64,000 nucleotides of DNA from Kutzneria viridogrisea (GTDB lineage Bacteria; Actinomycetota; Actinomycetes; Mycobacteriales; Pseudonocardiaceae). Below the pieces are notes generated by a model, which worked only from the letters and a program-made list of their open reading frames with translations, ran no database searches and was not told the origin of the DNA. Location: the NCBI GenBank assembly GCA_014138725.1, contig JACJID010000001.1, positions 1-64,000 of the forward strand. The letters run 5' to 3'. Below are positions 8,533 through 16,214 of the stretch, one piece after another. Position numbers and translations under genes: made by a program. The stretch's first letter is position 1; each line of letters opens with the position of its first letter.

Positions 8533-9309
8533 TCACTCGGCGGTGATCGGGTCCTTGCGGAAGCGGCGGTAGAGGCCGAAGCCGACCAGTCCGGCGAGGG
8601 CGGCGCCACCGGCGCTCATGGCTACGCCGTCACCGAGCGGCACCGGGGGCTTGGGCACGTTGGGGCCGCAGGTGGTCTTGGCGAACTCCAGGGAGACGCC
8701 CTTCTCACCGAGCACGTTGACCGACAGGGCGGTGACGGTGATGACCCCCTCCTTCTCGGTCTGCTTGTTGATCAGGACCTCGCCCAGCCCACCAGGCAGT
8801 TGCACCCCGGTCTGCTTGCCGGGCCGCACCTCGACGGGCACGTCGACCAGCGGGGCACCGGGCAGCAGCGCCACCCTGACGTGCACACTGGCCAGGTTGA
8901 AGGTGCCCTTGAGGTCACCGCCGTCAGCGGTGCAGCCCACGTCGAGCGAGGCCTCGGTGATCTCCACGCGGGGGCCGCCCGGGATGCCCACGGTCAGCTT
9001 GGCGTCGGCGTAGTTCACGTCCGCCTTCGAGTACCCCTTGGCGGTGTCCCCGCTGGCCGCCGCGCCAAGGCCGACCAGGTCCAGCCGGGCGATACCCAGG
9101 TCGACGGTGGGCTGGGTGATCTTGCCGCCCGGCGGGTACTCCACCTGCACGGGGCTGATCGCGGTGCCCAGCACGGAGCCGCGGATCACCTCCGCCTTGG
9201 CGTAGGCCTTGCCGGTCTCCTCGGCGAACGCGGGGGCGGCTCCGACCACCAGCCCGAGCCCGGCCACCCCGGCCGCGGCCAGCGCCCTGCGCGCAATCCT
9301 TGATCGCAC
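8533..9309 (-). CDS. Secreted protein with C-terminal membrane anchor (choice-of-anchor-like)
   Basis: The 258-residue product starts at the GTG at 9309, six bases after AAGGAG; an upstream in-frame start at 9357 lacks a ribosome site and would spoil the signal peptide. The N-terminus is a signal peptide (basic IARRAL, a hydrophobic core, then APAFAEE). The mature part is predicted beta-rich. The C-terminus has a Pro-rich spacer (PKPPVPLGDG), a hydrophobic helix and the basic tail YRRFRK, the layout of an anchored surface protein; no LPxTG is present. It resembles actinobacterial choice-of-anchor proteins. Its position facing the exosortase operon makes it a candidate substrate, but this is inference. 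Confidence 0.65.
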   Translation of the reverse strand: MRSRIARRALAAAGVAGLGLVVGAAPAFAEETGKAYAKAEVIRGSVLGTAISPVQVEYPPGGKITQPTVDLGIARLDLVGLGAAASGDTAKGYSKADVNYADAKLTVGIPGGPRVEITEASLDVGCTADGGDLKGTFNLASVHVRVALLPGAPLVDVPVEVRPGKQTGVQLPGGLGEVLINKQTEKEGVITVTALSVNVLGEKGVSLEFAKTTCGPNVPKPPVPLGDGVAMSAGGAALAGLVGFGLYRRFRKDPITAE

Positions 9310-9421
9310 TCCGATCTCCTTCCTCACCTGGGGAGCCCGCCGCGACGCGAGGGGCACGGCAGCAACCCTCGGTGGCGCGAACGTGTTGTGGGAAGCCAGG
9401 AAGGGGACAACACCCCAGCAC

Positions 9422-9466
9422 GGTGAGCGGTGCTCACCCAGCGGGGGGAGTCGCGGGAATTTCCCG
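9422..9466. promoter_or_regulatory. Two perfect palindromes in the divergent promoter region of the polyketide operon
   Basis: GGTGAGCGGTGCTCACC occupies 9422-9438 (7-bp arms, 3-base centre) and CGGGAATTTCCCG occupies 9454-9466 (6-bp arms, 1-base centre). Both lie in the 233-bp space between the divergent anchored-protein gene and the ACP gene. They are plausible operators for a dimeric regulator. No footprint or family consensus supports a specific protein. Confidence 0.4.
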
Positions 9467-9542
9467 TTGTGGCGGCGTAATGGCGGGCGCCCAGCCTCAT
9501 CTACGCCGCATCGAACAGTACTGGCACTGGAAGGGGTTGGCC

Positions 9543-9947
9543 ATGGTCGACCGGGATCCCGTTGTCGTCGTGCACACCGCGATCGCGGACGCGCTGGGCC
9601 TGGAGCCCGAGGAGGTCAGCGGTCCCGCCACGCTGATCAACGACCTCGGCGCCGAGTCCATCGACCTGCTGGACATCCTGTTCCGGCTGGAGCGCGGCCT
9701 CCAGGTCAAGATCGAGGCCGCCGAGCTCGCCGAGTACGTGCAGGGCGGCATCCCGGACGAGGAGTTCGGCGACGAGAGCGAGATCGTCACGGCGGCGGGG
9801 CTGGCGCAGCTCAAGCTGGTGATGCCGCAGATCGACACGGCCGCGCTGGTGGGCAGGCTCAAGGCCGACCAGGTGATGGGCCTGTTCACCGTGGACAACC
9901 TCGTGCGACTCGTGCTGGCCAGGCTCTCGGCCGAGGTGGTGCGGTGA
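9543..9947 (+). CDS. Acyl carrier protein with C-terminal extension, first gene of the polyketide operon
   Basis: The ATG at 9543 follows GGAAGGGG (9529-9536); an in-frame start further upstream would read through promoter DNA. The 134-residue protein has the carrier signature DLGAESIDLLDILFRLE, with the phosphopantetheine serine at residue 39. Typical ACPs have 80-90 residues, and here about 45 extra residues follow, ending in a helix (TVDNLVRLVLARL) that looks like the usual ACP last helix. The extra stretch may therefore be an insertion between helix II and the end. It would carry the growing chain. The stop overlaps the next GTG by 4 bp. Confidence 0.88.
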   Translation: MVDRDPVVVVHTAIADALGLEPEEVSGPATLINDLGAESIDLLDILFRLERGLQVKIEAAELAEYVQGGIPDEEFGDESEIVTAAGLAQLKLVMPQIDTAALVGRLKADQVMGLFTVDNLVRLVLARLSAEVVR

Positions 9948-10390
9948 ACTTCCACCTGGTCGACCGGATCGACCTGATCGAGCCGAGGCGGCGGGTGCTC
10001 GCGTGCAAGCTCACCTCGTTCGCCGAGCAGTACTGGCGCGACGACGGCCGCGGCGTGGAGATGCCGCCCGCGCTGGTCCTGGAGGCCCTGTGCCAGGCGG
10101 GGAACTGGCTGGTGCTGGCCTCCACCGGGCTGTCCCGCAGCGCGGCGCTGCTGTCGGTGGACCGCACCAGGTTCGGCGCTCCGGTGCGGCCCGGCGACGT
10201 CCTGGTGCTGGACGGGGTAGTCGAGTCCTTCGGCGCCGACACCGCCGCCATCTCCGGCACGGTCCGGGTGGACGGCCAGGAGGTGCTGGCCGCCGACACG
10301 ATCCTGTGCGCGCTGATCCCCAGCGAGGAGTTGGACGATCCGGCCGCGCTGGGGTGCCGCCTCGAAGCGCTGACCGGTGGTGCCCGGTGA
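9944..10390 (+). CDS. Hotdog-fold 3-hydroxyacyl-ACP dehydratase-like protein 1
   Basis: A 148-residue GTG-start protein of the FabZ/FabA hotdog superfamily. It opens with a FabZ-like strand (FHLVDRIDLIEPRRRVLACKLTS), has the central helix MPPALVLEALCQAGNWLV and ends with the paired strands VRPGDVLVLDGVV and VDGQEVLAADTIL. FabZ normally has a catalytic His in HFP-x-x-P followed by a helix Glu. Here the HFP segment is replaced by AEQYWRDDGRGVEMPP, so the His is missing while Glu (LEALCQAGN) is retained. It may act with the second hotdog gene as a heteromeric dehydratase. Confidence 0.75.
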   Translation: MNFHLVDRIDLIEPRRRVLACKLTSFAEQYWRDDGRGVEMPPALVLEALCQAGNWLVLASTGLSRSAALLSVDRTRFGAPVRPGDVLVLDGVVESFGADTAAISGTVRVDGQEVLAADTILCALIPSEELDDPAALGCRLEALTGGAR

Positions 10391-11610
10391 GGCGCGTGGC
10401 GATCACCGGCGTGGGCGCGGTCACCCCGCTGGGGCTGACGGCGGAGTCCACTTGGGACGGACTGCGGGCGGGCCGGTGCGGGATCACCGGGTTGGACACG
10501 TTCGACGCGCGGACCTTCCCGGTGCGGATCGCCGGTCAGGTAAGAGGATTCGACCCGGAGTCGGCGATCCCCGCCGACCACTCGCGGCGGCACCTTTCGC
10601 GTGCCGCCCAGTTCGGGGTCGCCGCGGCGTACCAGGCCCTGGACGACGCTGGCGCCGACTGGTGGCTGGTGCCGCCGCACCGGCGAGGCGCCGCGGTCGG
10701 TGCGACGGTGGGGCGGCCGGAGTTGCAGGACCTGGTCGACATGTCGCACCGGCTGGCCACCACTGGGGAGTTGCCGAGGCAGGCGCCAGGCGAGGTGTTG
10801 CGCAGGGAACAGAACCTTGGCGTGCGCTCCATCGCGCTCGCTGGGGACTGCCGTGGGCCGGTGCTCAGTCTCAGCACGGCTTGCGCAGGTGCCGGGCACG
10901 CCATCGGCGAGGCGTTTCGGTCCATTCAGGACGGTGACTGCGACCTGGCGCTGGCGGGCGGGTTCGACGCGCTCACCACGTGGATGGACGTACTGGGCTT
11001 CACCCTGCTCGGGGCGCTGAGCCCGGACGGGTGCCGACCGTTCGACGCGACCCGCTCGGGCTTCGTGCTCGGTGAGGGCGCGGTGCTCGTCGTGCTGGAG
11101 GAATGGGACACCGCCCAGGCCCGTGGCGCACGTGTGCACGGCGAACTCGTCGGCTACGGCAGCTCGCTCAACGCGTACCGGCTCACCGACTCCCCGCCGG
11201 ACGGCGGCGGCGCGATCAGTGCGATGAGCAGCGTGCTGGCCGAGGCCGGGCTCGCCCCGTCGGAGATCGACTACATCGCGGCGCACGGCACCGGGACGCG
11301 GGGCAACGACCTGAGCGAAACCGTTGCCATCAAGCAGGTGTTCGGCCGGACGCGGGTGCCGGTCAGCTCGCCGAAGTCGATGACCGGGCACCTCACCTCG
11401 GCGGCTGCCGGGGTCAACCTGTTGGCGGCGCTGGGCGCGATCCGGACTGGGATGCTGCCGCCGACGATCAACCTGCACACCCCGGACCCGCGCCTGGACC
11501 TGGACCACGTGCCGCTGCGCGCAAGGCCGCACCCGGTGCGAGCCGCGCTGGTCAACGCCTTCGCCTTCGGTGGCAGCAACGCGTGCCTGGCCGTGCGGCG
11601 GGCCGCATGA
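10387..11610 (+). CDS. Active type II beta-ketoacyl-ACP synthase (FabF-like)
   Basis: A 407-residue ketosynthase that condenses malonyl-ACP with the acyl chain. The complete catalytic set is visible: Cys166 in LSTACAGAGHA, His300 in AAHGTGTRGND, Lys330 and His335 in SPKSMTGHLT. The C-terminal NAFAFGGSNAC is the usual FabF glycine loop. It is the clearest stand-alone active KS of the operon. The GTG start overlaps the dehydratase stop by 4 bp. Pairing with one of the degenerate KS-like proteins downstream as a KS/CLF heterodimer is likely from family precedent. Confidence 0.92.
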   Translation: MRRVAITGVGAVTPLGLTAESTWDGLRAGRCGITGLDTFDARTFPVRIAGQVRGFDPESAIPADHSRRHLSRAAQFGVAAAYQALDDAGADWWLVPPHRRGAAVGATVGRPELQDLVDMSHRLATTGELPRQAPGEVLRREQNLGVRSIALAGDCRGPVLSLSTACAGAGHAIGEAFRSIQDGDCDLALAGGFDALTTWMDVLGFTLLGALSPDGCRPFDATRSGFVLGEGAVLVVLEEWDTAQARGARVHGELVGYGSSLNAYRLTDSPPDGGGAISAMSSVLAEAGLAPSEIDYIAAHGTGTRGNDLSETVAIKQVFGRTRVPVSSPKSMTGHLTSAAAGVNLLAALGAIRTGMLPPTINLHTPDPRLDLDHVPLRARPHPVRAALVNAFAFGGSNACLAVRRAA

Positions 11611-11978
11611 CCCCGGTGGACAAGGTGATCGCGCTGGACCCCGGCGAGCACGCCATGGCCGTGCGCAACGTGGCGTCCACATTGGACGTGTTCCGCTCGC
11701 ACTTCCCGCGCCGCCCCGTCCTGCCCGGGGTGCTGATCCTGGACGACATGGTGGCCGTGGCCAGGCTGGCGCTCGGCGAGGTGGACGGCCGGTGGACGCT
11801 GGTGCGGGCGGATCGCCTGCGCTACCGGCACTTCGTGCGACCGGGGCAGGCCATGGGCATCCGGGTGGACGTGGTCGGCATCGCCGGGGACACGGCTACC
11901 TGCCGCGCCGCGGTGTCGGTCGGCGACCGGGTGGTCACGACGGCGGACGCGCTCGTCCTGCGCCGGGAGGTGCGATGA
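11607..11978 (+). CDS. FabZ-like 3-hydroxyacyl-ACP dehydratase 2
   Basis: A 123-residue hotdog protein beginning at an ATG that overlaps the KS stop. It carries FRSHFPRRPVLPGVLILDDMVAVA, which is the FabZ active-site segment H-F-P-x-x-P-x-x-P-G. The His is present, and the expected helix Glu is replaced by Asp (LDDMVAVA). The second half (YRHFVRPGQAMGIRVDVV, then VGDRVVTTADALV) completes the hotdog. With the upstream hotdog protein it would remove water after ketoreduction, giving trans double bonds. Confidence 0.85.
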   Translation: MTPVDKVIALDPGEHAMAVRNVASTLDVFRSHFPRRPVLPGVLILDDMVAVARLALGEVDGRWTLVRADRLRYRHFVRPGQAMGIRVDVVGIAGDTATCRAAVSVGDRVVTTADALVLRREVR

Positions 11979-13231
11979 GAGCCGTTGCGGTGACGGGGAT
12001 CGGGCTGCTGACCCCGCTGGGCCCTGGCACCGCCGAGACCTGGAAGCGGCTGCTGGCCGGTGACTCGGCGATCGGCCCGATCCGCTCGTACGACCCGAGC
12101 CCGTTCCACTGCCAGCTCGGAGCGGAGATCGCCGAGTTCGATCCGGAGCGGTTCGCCAGTCCTCGCCTGCTGCGCACGACCACCCGCAACGACCAGTTGG
12201 CCATCGCCGGTGCGGTGCTGGCCGTCGAGGATTCCGGTGTGGACACCACTGCGGTCGACCTCGATCGGTTCGCGGTGTTCGTGGGCGGTGCGAAGGAGAT
12301 CTCGCGGCCCGAGGACCTGATGACCGCCAGCCTGTCGGCACGGCGCGAGGACGGCACGGCCGACCACGGACTGCTCGGACGCAACGCGCGCTCGGCCTTC
12401 TCGCCGAGGTTCTACCTCGAAGGGCTCCAGTCGGCCTCGCTGTTCTACCTGTCCTCGATCTTCGGAGCGCGCGGGCCAAGCACGTACTTCCACGGCACGG
12501 CCGACGCCAGCGCGTGGGCGGTCGCCCGCGCGTACCGGTCCATCGCGCGCGGTGAGTCCGACCTGGCGATCGCCGGTGGCGCCGACGACGCCGTGTCCTG
12601 GTGGTCAATGTCCAAGATGGACGGTCTCGGCCTGATCGCCTCGAACGGCGAGTTCCGTCCGTACGACGTGCGGCGCAGCGGGACCGTACTGGGGGAAGGT
12701 GCGGCGTTCCTCGTGCTGGAGTCCGAGGAGTCGGCCCGGCGGCGAGGCGCACACGTCTACGCCACGGTGCGGGCGGCCAGCACGACCTTCGACCCGCACG
12801 GGTTGGCCACCCCCGACCCGACTGGCGCCCCGTTGGCCGACGCCCTGCGCCGCGTGGCGGATCCGTCCGAAGTGGACTACGTGGCCACGCACGGCTCGGG
12901 CACGCCGCTCGGCGACGTCAGCGAGGCGCGGGCGCTGCGCGAGGTTTTCGGCGAAACGGGGTACTGCGCCAGCAGCGTCAAGCCCGCTACCGGTCACCTC
13001 ACGGCCGCAGCCGGTGCGCTGAACGCGGCGGTGTGCGCGCTGGCGGTCGACGCCTCGGCGGTGCCGCCGCTGCTCAACCTGGAGCGTGTCGACGTGGACT
13101 GCGCCGCGCCATGGGTCCTCGGCCAGGCAAGGGAGTTGCGGGTGCGCACGGCGGTCGCACTCGCGCGCGGCCTGCTGGGGCAGCAGGTCGCCGTCGTACT
13201 CGGTCGGGCAGCACAGAGGAGCAGGACATGA
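11975..13231 (+). CDS. Ketosynthase-like protein with active Cys replaced by Ala (CLF-like)
   Basis: A 418-residue thiolase-fold protein. Aligning GPSTYFHGTADASAWAVARAYR with the active KS upstream places Ala176 at the nucleophilic cysteine. His306 (ATHGSGT), Lys336 and His341 (SVKPATGHLT) are kept. Loss of the Cys with the rest of the pocket retained is typical of chain-length-factor subunits, although classical aromatic CLFs usually carry Gln there. A Cys-to-Ala KS may still decarboxylate malonyl-ACP. It is probably the partner of the KS at 10387 or of the didomain protein that follows. It overlaps both neighbours by 4 bp. Confidence 0.85.
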   Translation: MRAVAVTGIGLLTPLGPGTAETWKRLLAGDSAIGPIRSYDPSPFHCQLGAEIAEFDPERFASPRLLRTTTRNDQLAIAGAVLAVEDSGVDTTAVDLDRFAVFVGGAKEISRPEDLMTASLSARREDGTADHGLLGRNARSAFSPRFYLEGLQSASLFYLSSIFGARGPSTYFHGTADASAWAVARAYRSIARGESDLAIAGGADDAVSWWSMSKMDGLGLIASNGEFRPYDVRRSGTVLGEGAAFLVLESEESARRRGAHVYATVRAASTTFDPHGLATPDPTGAPLADALRRVADPSEVDYVATHGSGTPLGDVSEARALREVFGETGYCASSVKPATGHLTAAAGALNAAVCALAVDASAVPPLLNLERVDVDCAAPWVLGQARELRVRTAVALARGLLGQQVAVVLGRAAQRSRT

Positions 13232-15444
13232 CGATCGCCGTGGTGGGCACCGGGGCCGTGACGGCACTCGGCCCCAGCGCCCAGGATCTGTGGCAGGGCG
13301 CGCGCTCCGGGCGCGTGGCCATCGGCCCGGTCCGCGGGCTGCCCATGCAGGAGTACCGCACGCGGGTCGCGGGCGAGGTGGCCGAGATCCCGTTCAGCGG
13401 CACAGGATGTCGCGACCGAGCACTGGAACTGGCCATCGCGGCGGCGCACGAGGCGCTCGGTGACCTGCCTCGATCCGTTCCGCCCGAGCGCTGCGGCATC
13501 GTGCTGGGGACCTGCAACGCCGGGGTGATCAGCGCCTGGCAGTGGCTCAAGGCCACGGTGTCCGGCGAGTACGTGGACCCGCGTCTGGTGGCGGGCAGCA
13601 CCCCACAGGCGCTCGCCGAGGCGCTCGCGGTCCACTTCAGCTTCCAGGGCCCGGTGCTCGCCGTGAACACCGCCTGCGCCTCGGGCACCAACGCGATCGG
13701 CCTCGCCGCCGACCTGATTCGCCTGGGGCGGGCCGACTTCGTGCTCGCCGGTGGCACGGACGGGCTGTCCGAGGTGGCGTTCGCCGGGTTCGACGCGCTC
13801 GGCTCGCTCTCCGAACAGGCCGCCGCCCCGTACTGCGGCAGCAGGTCCGGCCTGTCCCTTGGCGAGGGCAGCGGCATGGTGGCCCTGGCCAGTCCCGTGC
13901 TGGCCCAGGACTCCAGATGGCCGGTGCTCGCCGAGGTGCTGGCCTACGGGCTGTCCGCCGACGGCTACCACGTGACGGCGCCGCGTCCGGACGGATCCGT
14001 TGCCGCACAAGCGATGCGTTCCGCCCTCGCCCGAGCGGGCGCCCGCACCTCGAAGGTGGGGTACGTCAACGGGCACGGCACGGGCACCGGCAGGAACGAC
14101 AGCGCCGAGACCAAGGCGATCCGGCTGGCGTTCGGCGCCCACGCGGACCAGTTGCTGGTGAGTAGCACCAAGTCGGTGATCGGCCACCTGCTCGGCGCGG
14201 CCGGGGCGGTGGAGGCGATCGTCACCGTGCGGGCACTGGCCGAGGGCGTGGCCCCGCCGACCGCGGGCTACACCCGGCACGACCCGGACTGCGACCTGGA
14301 CTACGTCGCCGGTGACGCGCGGCGGTTCGAGGCCGACCTCGCCGTGTCGAACAGCTTTGCCTTCGCTGGCGCCAATGCCTCGGTCGTGCTGGCGAAGCCG
14401 GGCAGTTGGCGGGTCCCCGAACCCACAGCCGACCGCGTGGTGATCACTGGCATGTCGGTGATCACGCCTGCTGGCAACGAGATCGAGTCCGCGTGGCAGG
14501 CGCTGCGCCGCGGAGTTCCCGTCCGGTCCGGGGTGCGGGTCGACCCCGATCCGCACCTGGACCGCCGTGCACGCCGCAGGATGGACCGGCTCGCCGTGTT
14601 CAGCGTGATCACCGCGGCCAGGGCCCTCGCCAGTGCGGGGATCACTGACCCGGAGTCCGCCGGGATCGTGTTCGGCACCGGCAACGGGCCCATGGAGGCC
14701 ATGGCGGACTTCGCCCTGCCGCTGCTCGCCGAGGGCCGGTCCGCCGCGAACCCCGGCGTGTTCCCCAACACCGTCTACAACCAGGCCGCCGGGCAGGTCG
14801 CCAAGCACCTGGGCCTGCGCGGGCCGACCAGTACCCTGTCGGTCGGTCACGCCACAGGCGCCGCGGCGATCAGCTACGCCGCCGACCTGGTGGCGACCGG
14901 CCACGGCGACACGCTGCTCGTCACCGTCACCGACACGGTGTCCGCCGAGGTCGTGCAGGCCTACGCGGACAACGGTCTGCCGCCGACCTGCCTGCTCGCG
15001 GAGGGCAGCGTCACACTGGTTCTGGAGCGACGATCCACGGCGCTGGCCCGCGGTGCCACGGTCCTGGCGGAACTGCTCGGGTCCGGCACGGCCTTCGACG
15101 GCAGGCCGAGGCGTCCCTGGGACCCGCGCGGTACCGGTCTGGAGCGGGCCATGCACAACGCCATGGCCGACGGGGACAGCAAGCCGGAGGAGATCGACAC
15201 CTTGTGGCTCAACGCCTGCGGGCTGGCGTGGGCGGACCGCGCCGAGCAGCGGGCGGTGCACCGCGTGTTCACCGAGCAGCCCACCACGTACGAGCCGAAG
15301 CGCGTGCTCGGTGAGCCAGCAGGGGTCGGCGGGGCGCTGAGCACGGCGCTGGCCGTGCACGGGTTGGCGGGCGGGACCGCGCTGGTGAACAGCTCCTCAC
15401 TGGGTGGGACCCACGTGAGCCTGCTGCTGGGAGCGGACCGATGA
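13228..15444 (+). CDS. KS / CLF-like didomain fusion
   Basis: At 738 residues this is two ketosynthase folds in one chain. Domain 1 (about 1-392) is active-looking: Cys150 (VNTACASGT), His283 (NGHGTGTGRND), Lys315 and His320 (STKSVIGHLLGAAG). A short linker (WRVPEPTA) leads to domain 2 (about 403-738), which begins again with VVITGMSVITPAGN. In domain 2 the nucleophile position holds His541 (LSVGHATGAA), the first His is lost (LNACGLAWADR) and the last becomes Glu (VLGEPAGVGG). Domain 2 therefore looks like a structural CLF partner. Type II KS and CLF are normally separate chains. No base suggests a frameshift artefact: the linker is in frame and the codon usage is uniform. Confidence 0.88.
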   Translation: MTIAVVGTGAVTALGPSAQDLWQGARSGRVAIGPVRGLPMQEYRTRVAGEVAEIPFSGTGCRDRALELAIAAAHEALGDLPRSVPPERCGIVLGTCNAGVISAWQWLKATVSGEYVDPRLVAGSTPQALAEALAVHFSFQGPVLAVNTACASGTNAIGLAADLIRLGRADFVLAGGTDGLSEVAFAGFDALGSLSEQAAAPYCGSRSGLSLGEGSGMVALASPVLAQDSRWPVLAEVLAYGLSADGYHVTAPRPDGSVAAQAMRSALARAGARTSKVGYVNGHGTGTGRNDSAETKAIRLAFGAHADQLLVSSTKSVIGHLLGAAGAVEAIVTVRALAEGVAPPTAGYTRHDPDCDLDYVAGDARRFEADLAVSNSFAFAGANASVVLAKPGSWRVPEPTADRVVITGMSVITPAGNEIESAWQALRRGVPVRSGVRVDPDPHLDRRARRRMDRLAVFSVITAARALASAGITDPESAGIVFGTGNGPMEAMADFALPLLAEGRSAANPGVFPNTVYNQAAGQVAKHLGLRGPTSTLSVGHATGAAAISYAADLVATGHGDTLLVTVTDTVSAEVVQAYADNGLPPTCLLAEGSVTLVLERRSTALARGATVLAELLGSGTAFDGRPRRPWDPRGTGLERAMHNAMADGDSKPEEIDTLWLNACGLAWADRAEQRAVHRVFTEQPTTYEPKRVLGEPAGVGGALSTALAVHGLAGGTALVNSSSLGGTHVSLLLGADR

Positions 15445-16214
15445 CCGCGCTGGCGGGCCAGGTCGCGCTGGTCACGGGCGGCTCGCGGGGCATCGGCGCG
15501 GCCGTGTGCCGGGCGCTGGCCGCCGACGGGGCCGCGGTGGCCGTCAACTACCGAACGTCCGAAGTGGACGCTCACAAGGTCGTCGACGAGATCGTGGCGG
15601 AGGGCGGCCGGGCGCTGGCCTTCGGCGCGGACGTGGCCGACGCCGAGGCGGTGCGGGCCATGACCCGCCGCGTGCTGGACGAGCTCGGCGGACTGGACGT
15701 GCTGGTCAATAACGCCGGTGTGGCAAGGGACGGCCTGCTGCACACGATGGCCCCGGAGGACTGGATCCCGGTGATGCACACCAACTTCGGCGGGGTCTTC
15801 AACTGCACCACCAGCGTGCTGCCGCACTTCATGGCCAAGGGCTCCGGCGTGATCGTCAACGTGTCCTCGGTGCTGGGGGAGCGGGGCTGGGTCGGCACGG
15901 CCAACTACGCCGCGTCCAAGGGAGCGATCAACGCCTTCACCCTCAGCTGCGCCGTGGAGCACGCCCGGTTCGGGGTGCGGGTCAACGCGGTGCTGCCGGG
16001 CTTCACGCCCACCGACCTGGTCGGTGATCTCGCCGGGGGTGAGGCCGCGCGGGGGATCCGGCGCCAGGTCCCGATGCGGGCACTGGCCGGGGTCGAGCAG
16101 GTGGCCAAGGCCGTGCGCTTCCTCAGCGGCCCCGAGTCGGACTACCTGACCGGCGCGCTCGTGCCGGTGGACGGCGGCGCCACGGCCGCGCTGGGCCTGG
16201 GCAGGCCGCGGTGA
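15441..16214 (+). CDS. 3-oxoacyl-ACP reductase (FabG-like SDR)
   Basis: A 257-residue short-chain dehydrogenase that would reduce the beta-keto group on ACP with NADPH. The TGGSRGIG cofactor loop (residues 13-20), the NNAG motif, the catalytic Ser in NVSSVLGERG and YAASK (Tyr/Lys) are all intact, and the C-terminal YLTGALVPVDGG is typical of FabG. The ATG overlaps the didomain KS stop, and its own stop overlaps the following GTG. With two dehydratases and no enoyl reductase in the operon, its presence points to a polyene chain. Confidence 0.92.
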   Translation: MTALAGQVALVTGGSRGIGAAVCRALAADGAAVAVNYRTSEVDAHKVVDEIVAEGGRALAFGADVADAEAVRAMTRRVLDELGGLDVLVNNAGVARDGLLHTMAPEDWIPVMHTNFGGVFNCTTSVLPHFMAKGSGVIVNVSSVLGERGWVGTANYAASKGAINAFTLSCAVEHARFGVRVNAVLPGFTPTDLVGDLAGGEAARGIRRQVPMRALAGVEQVAKAVRFLSGPESDYLTGALVPVDGGATAALGLGRPR

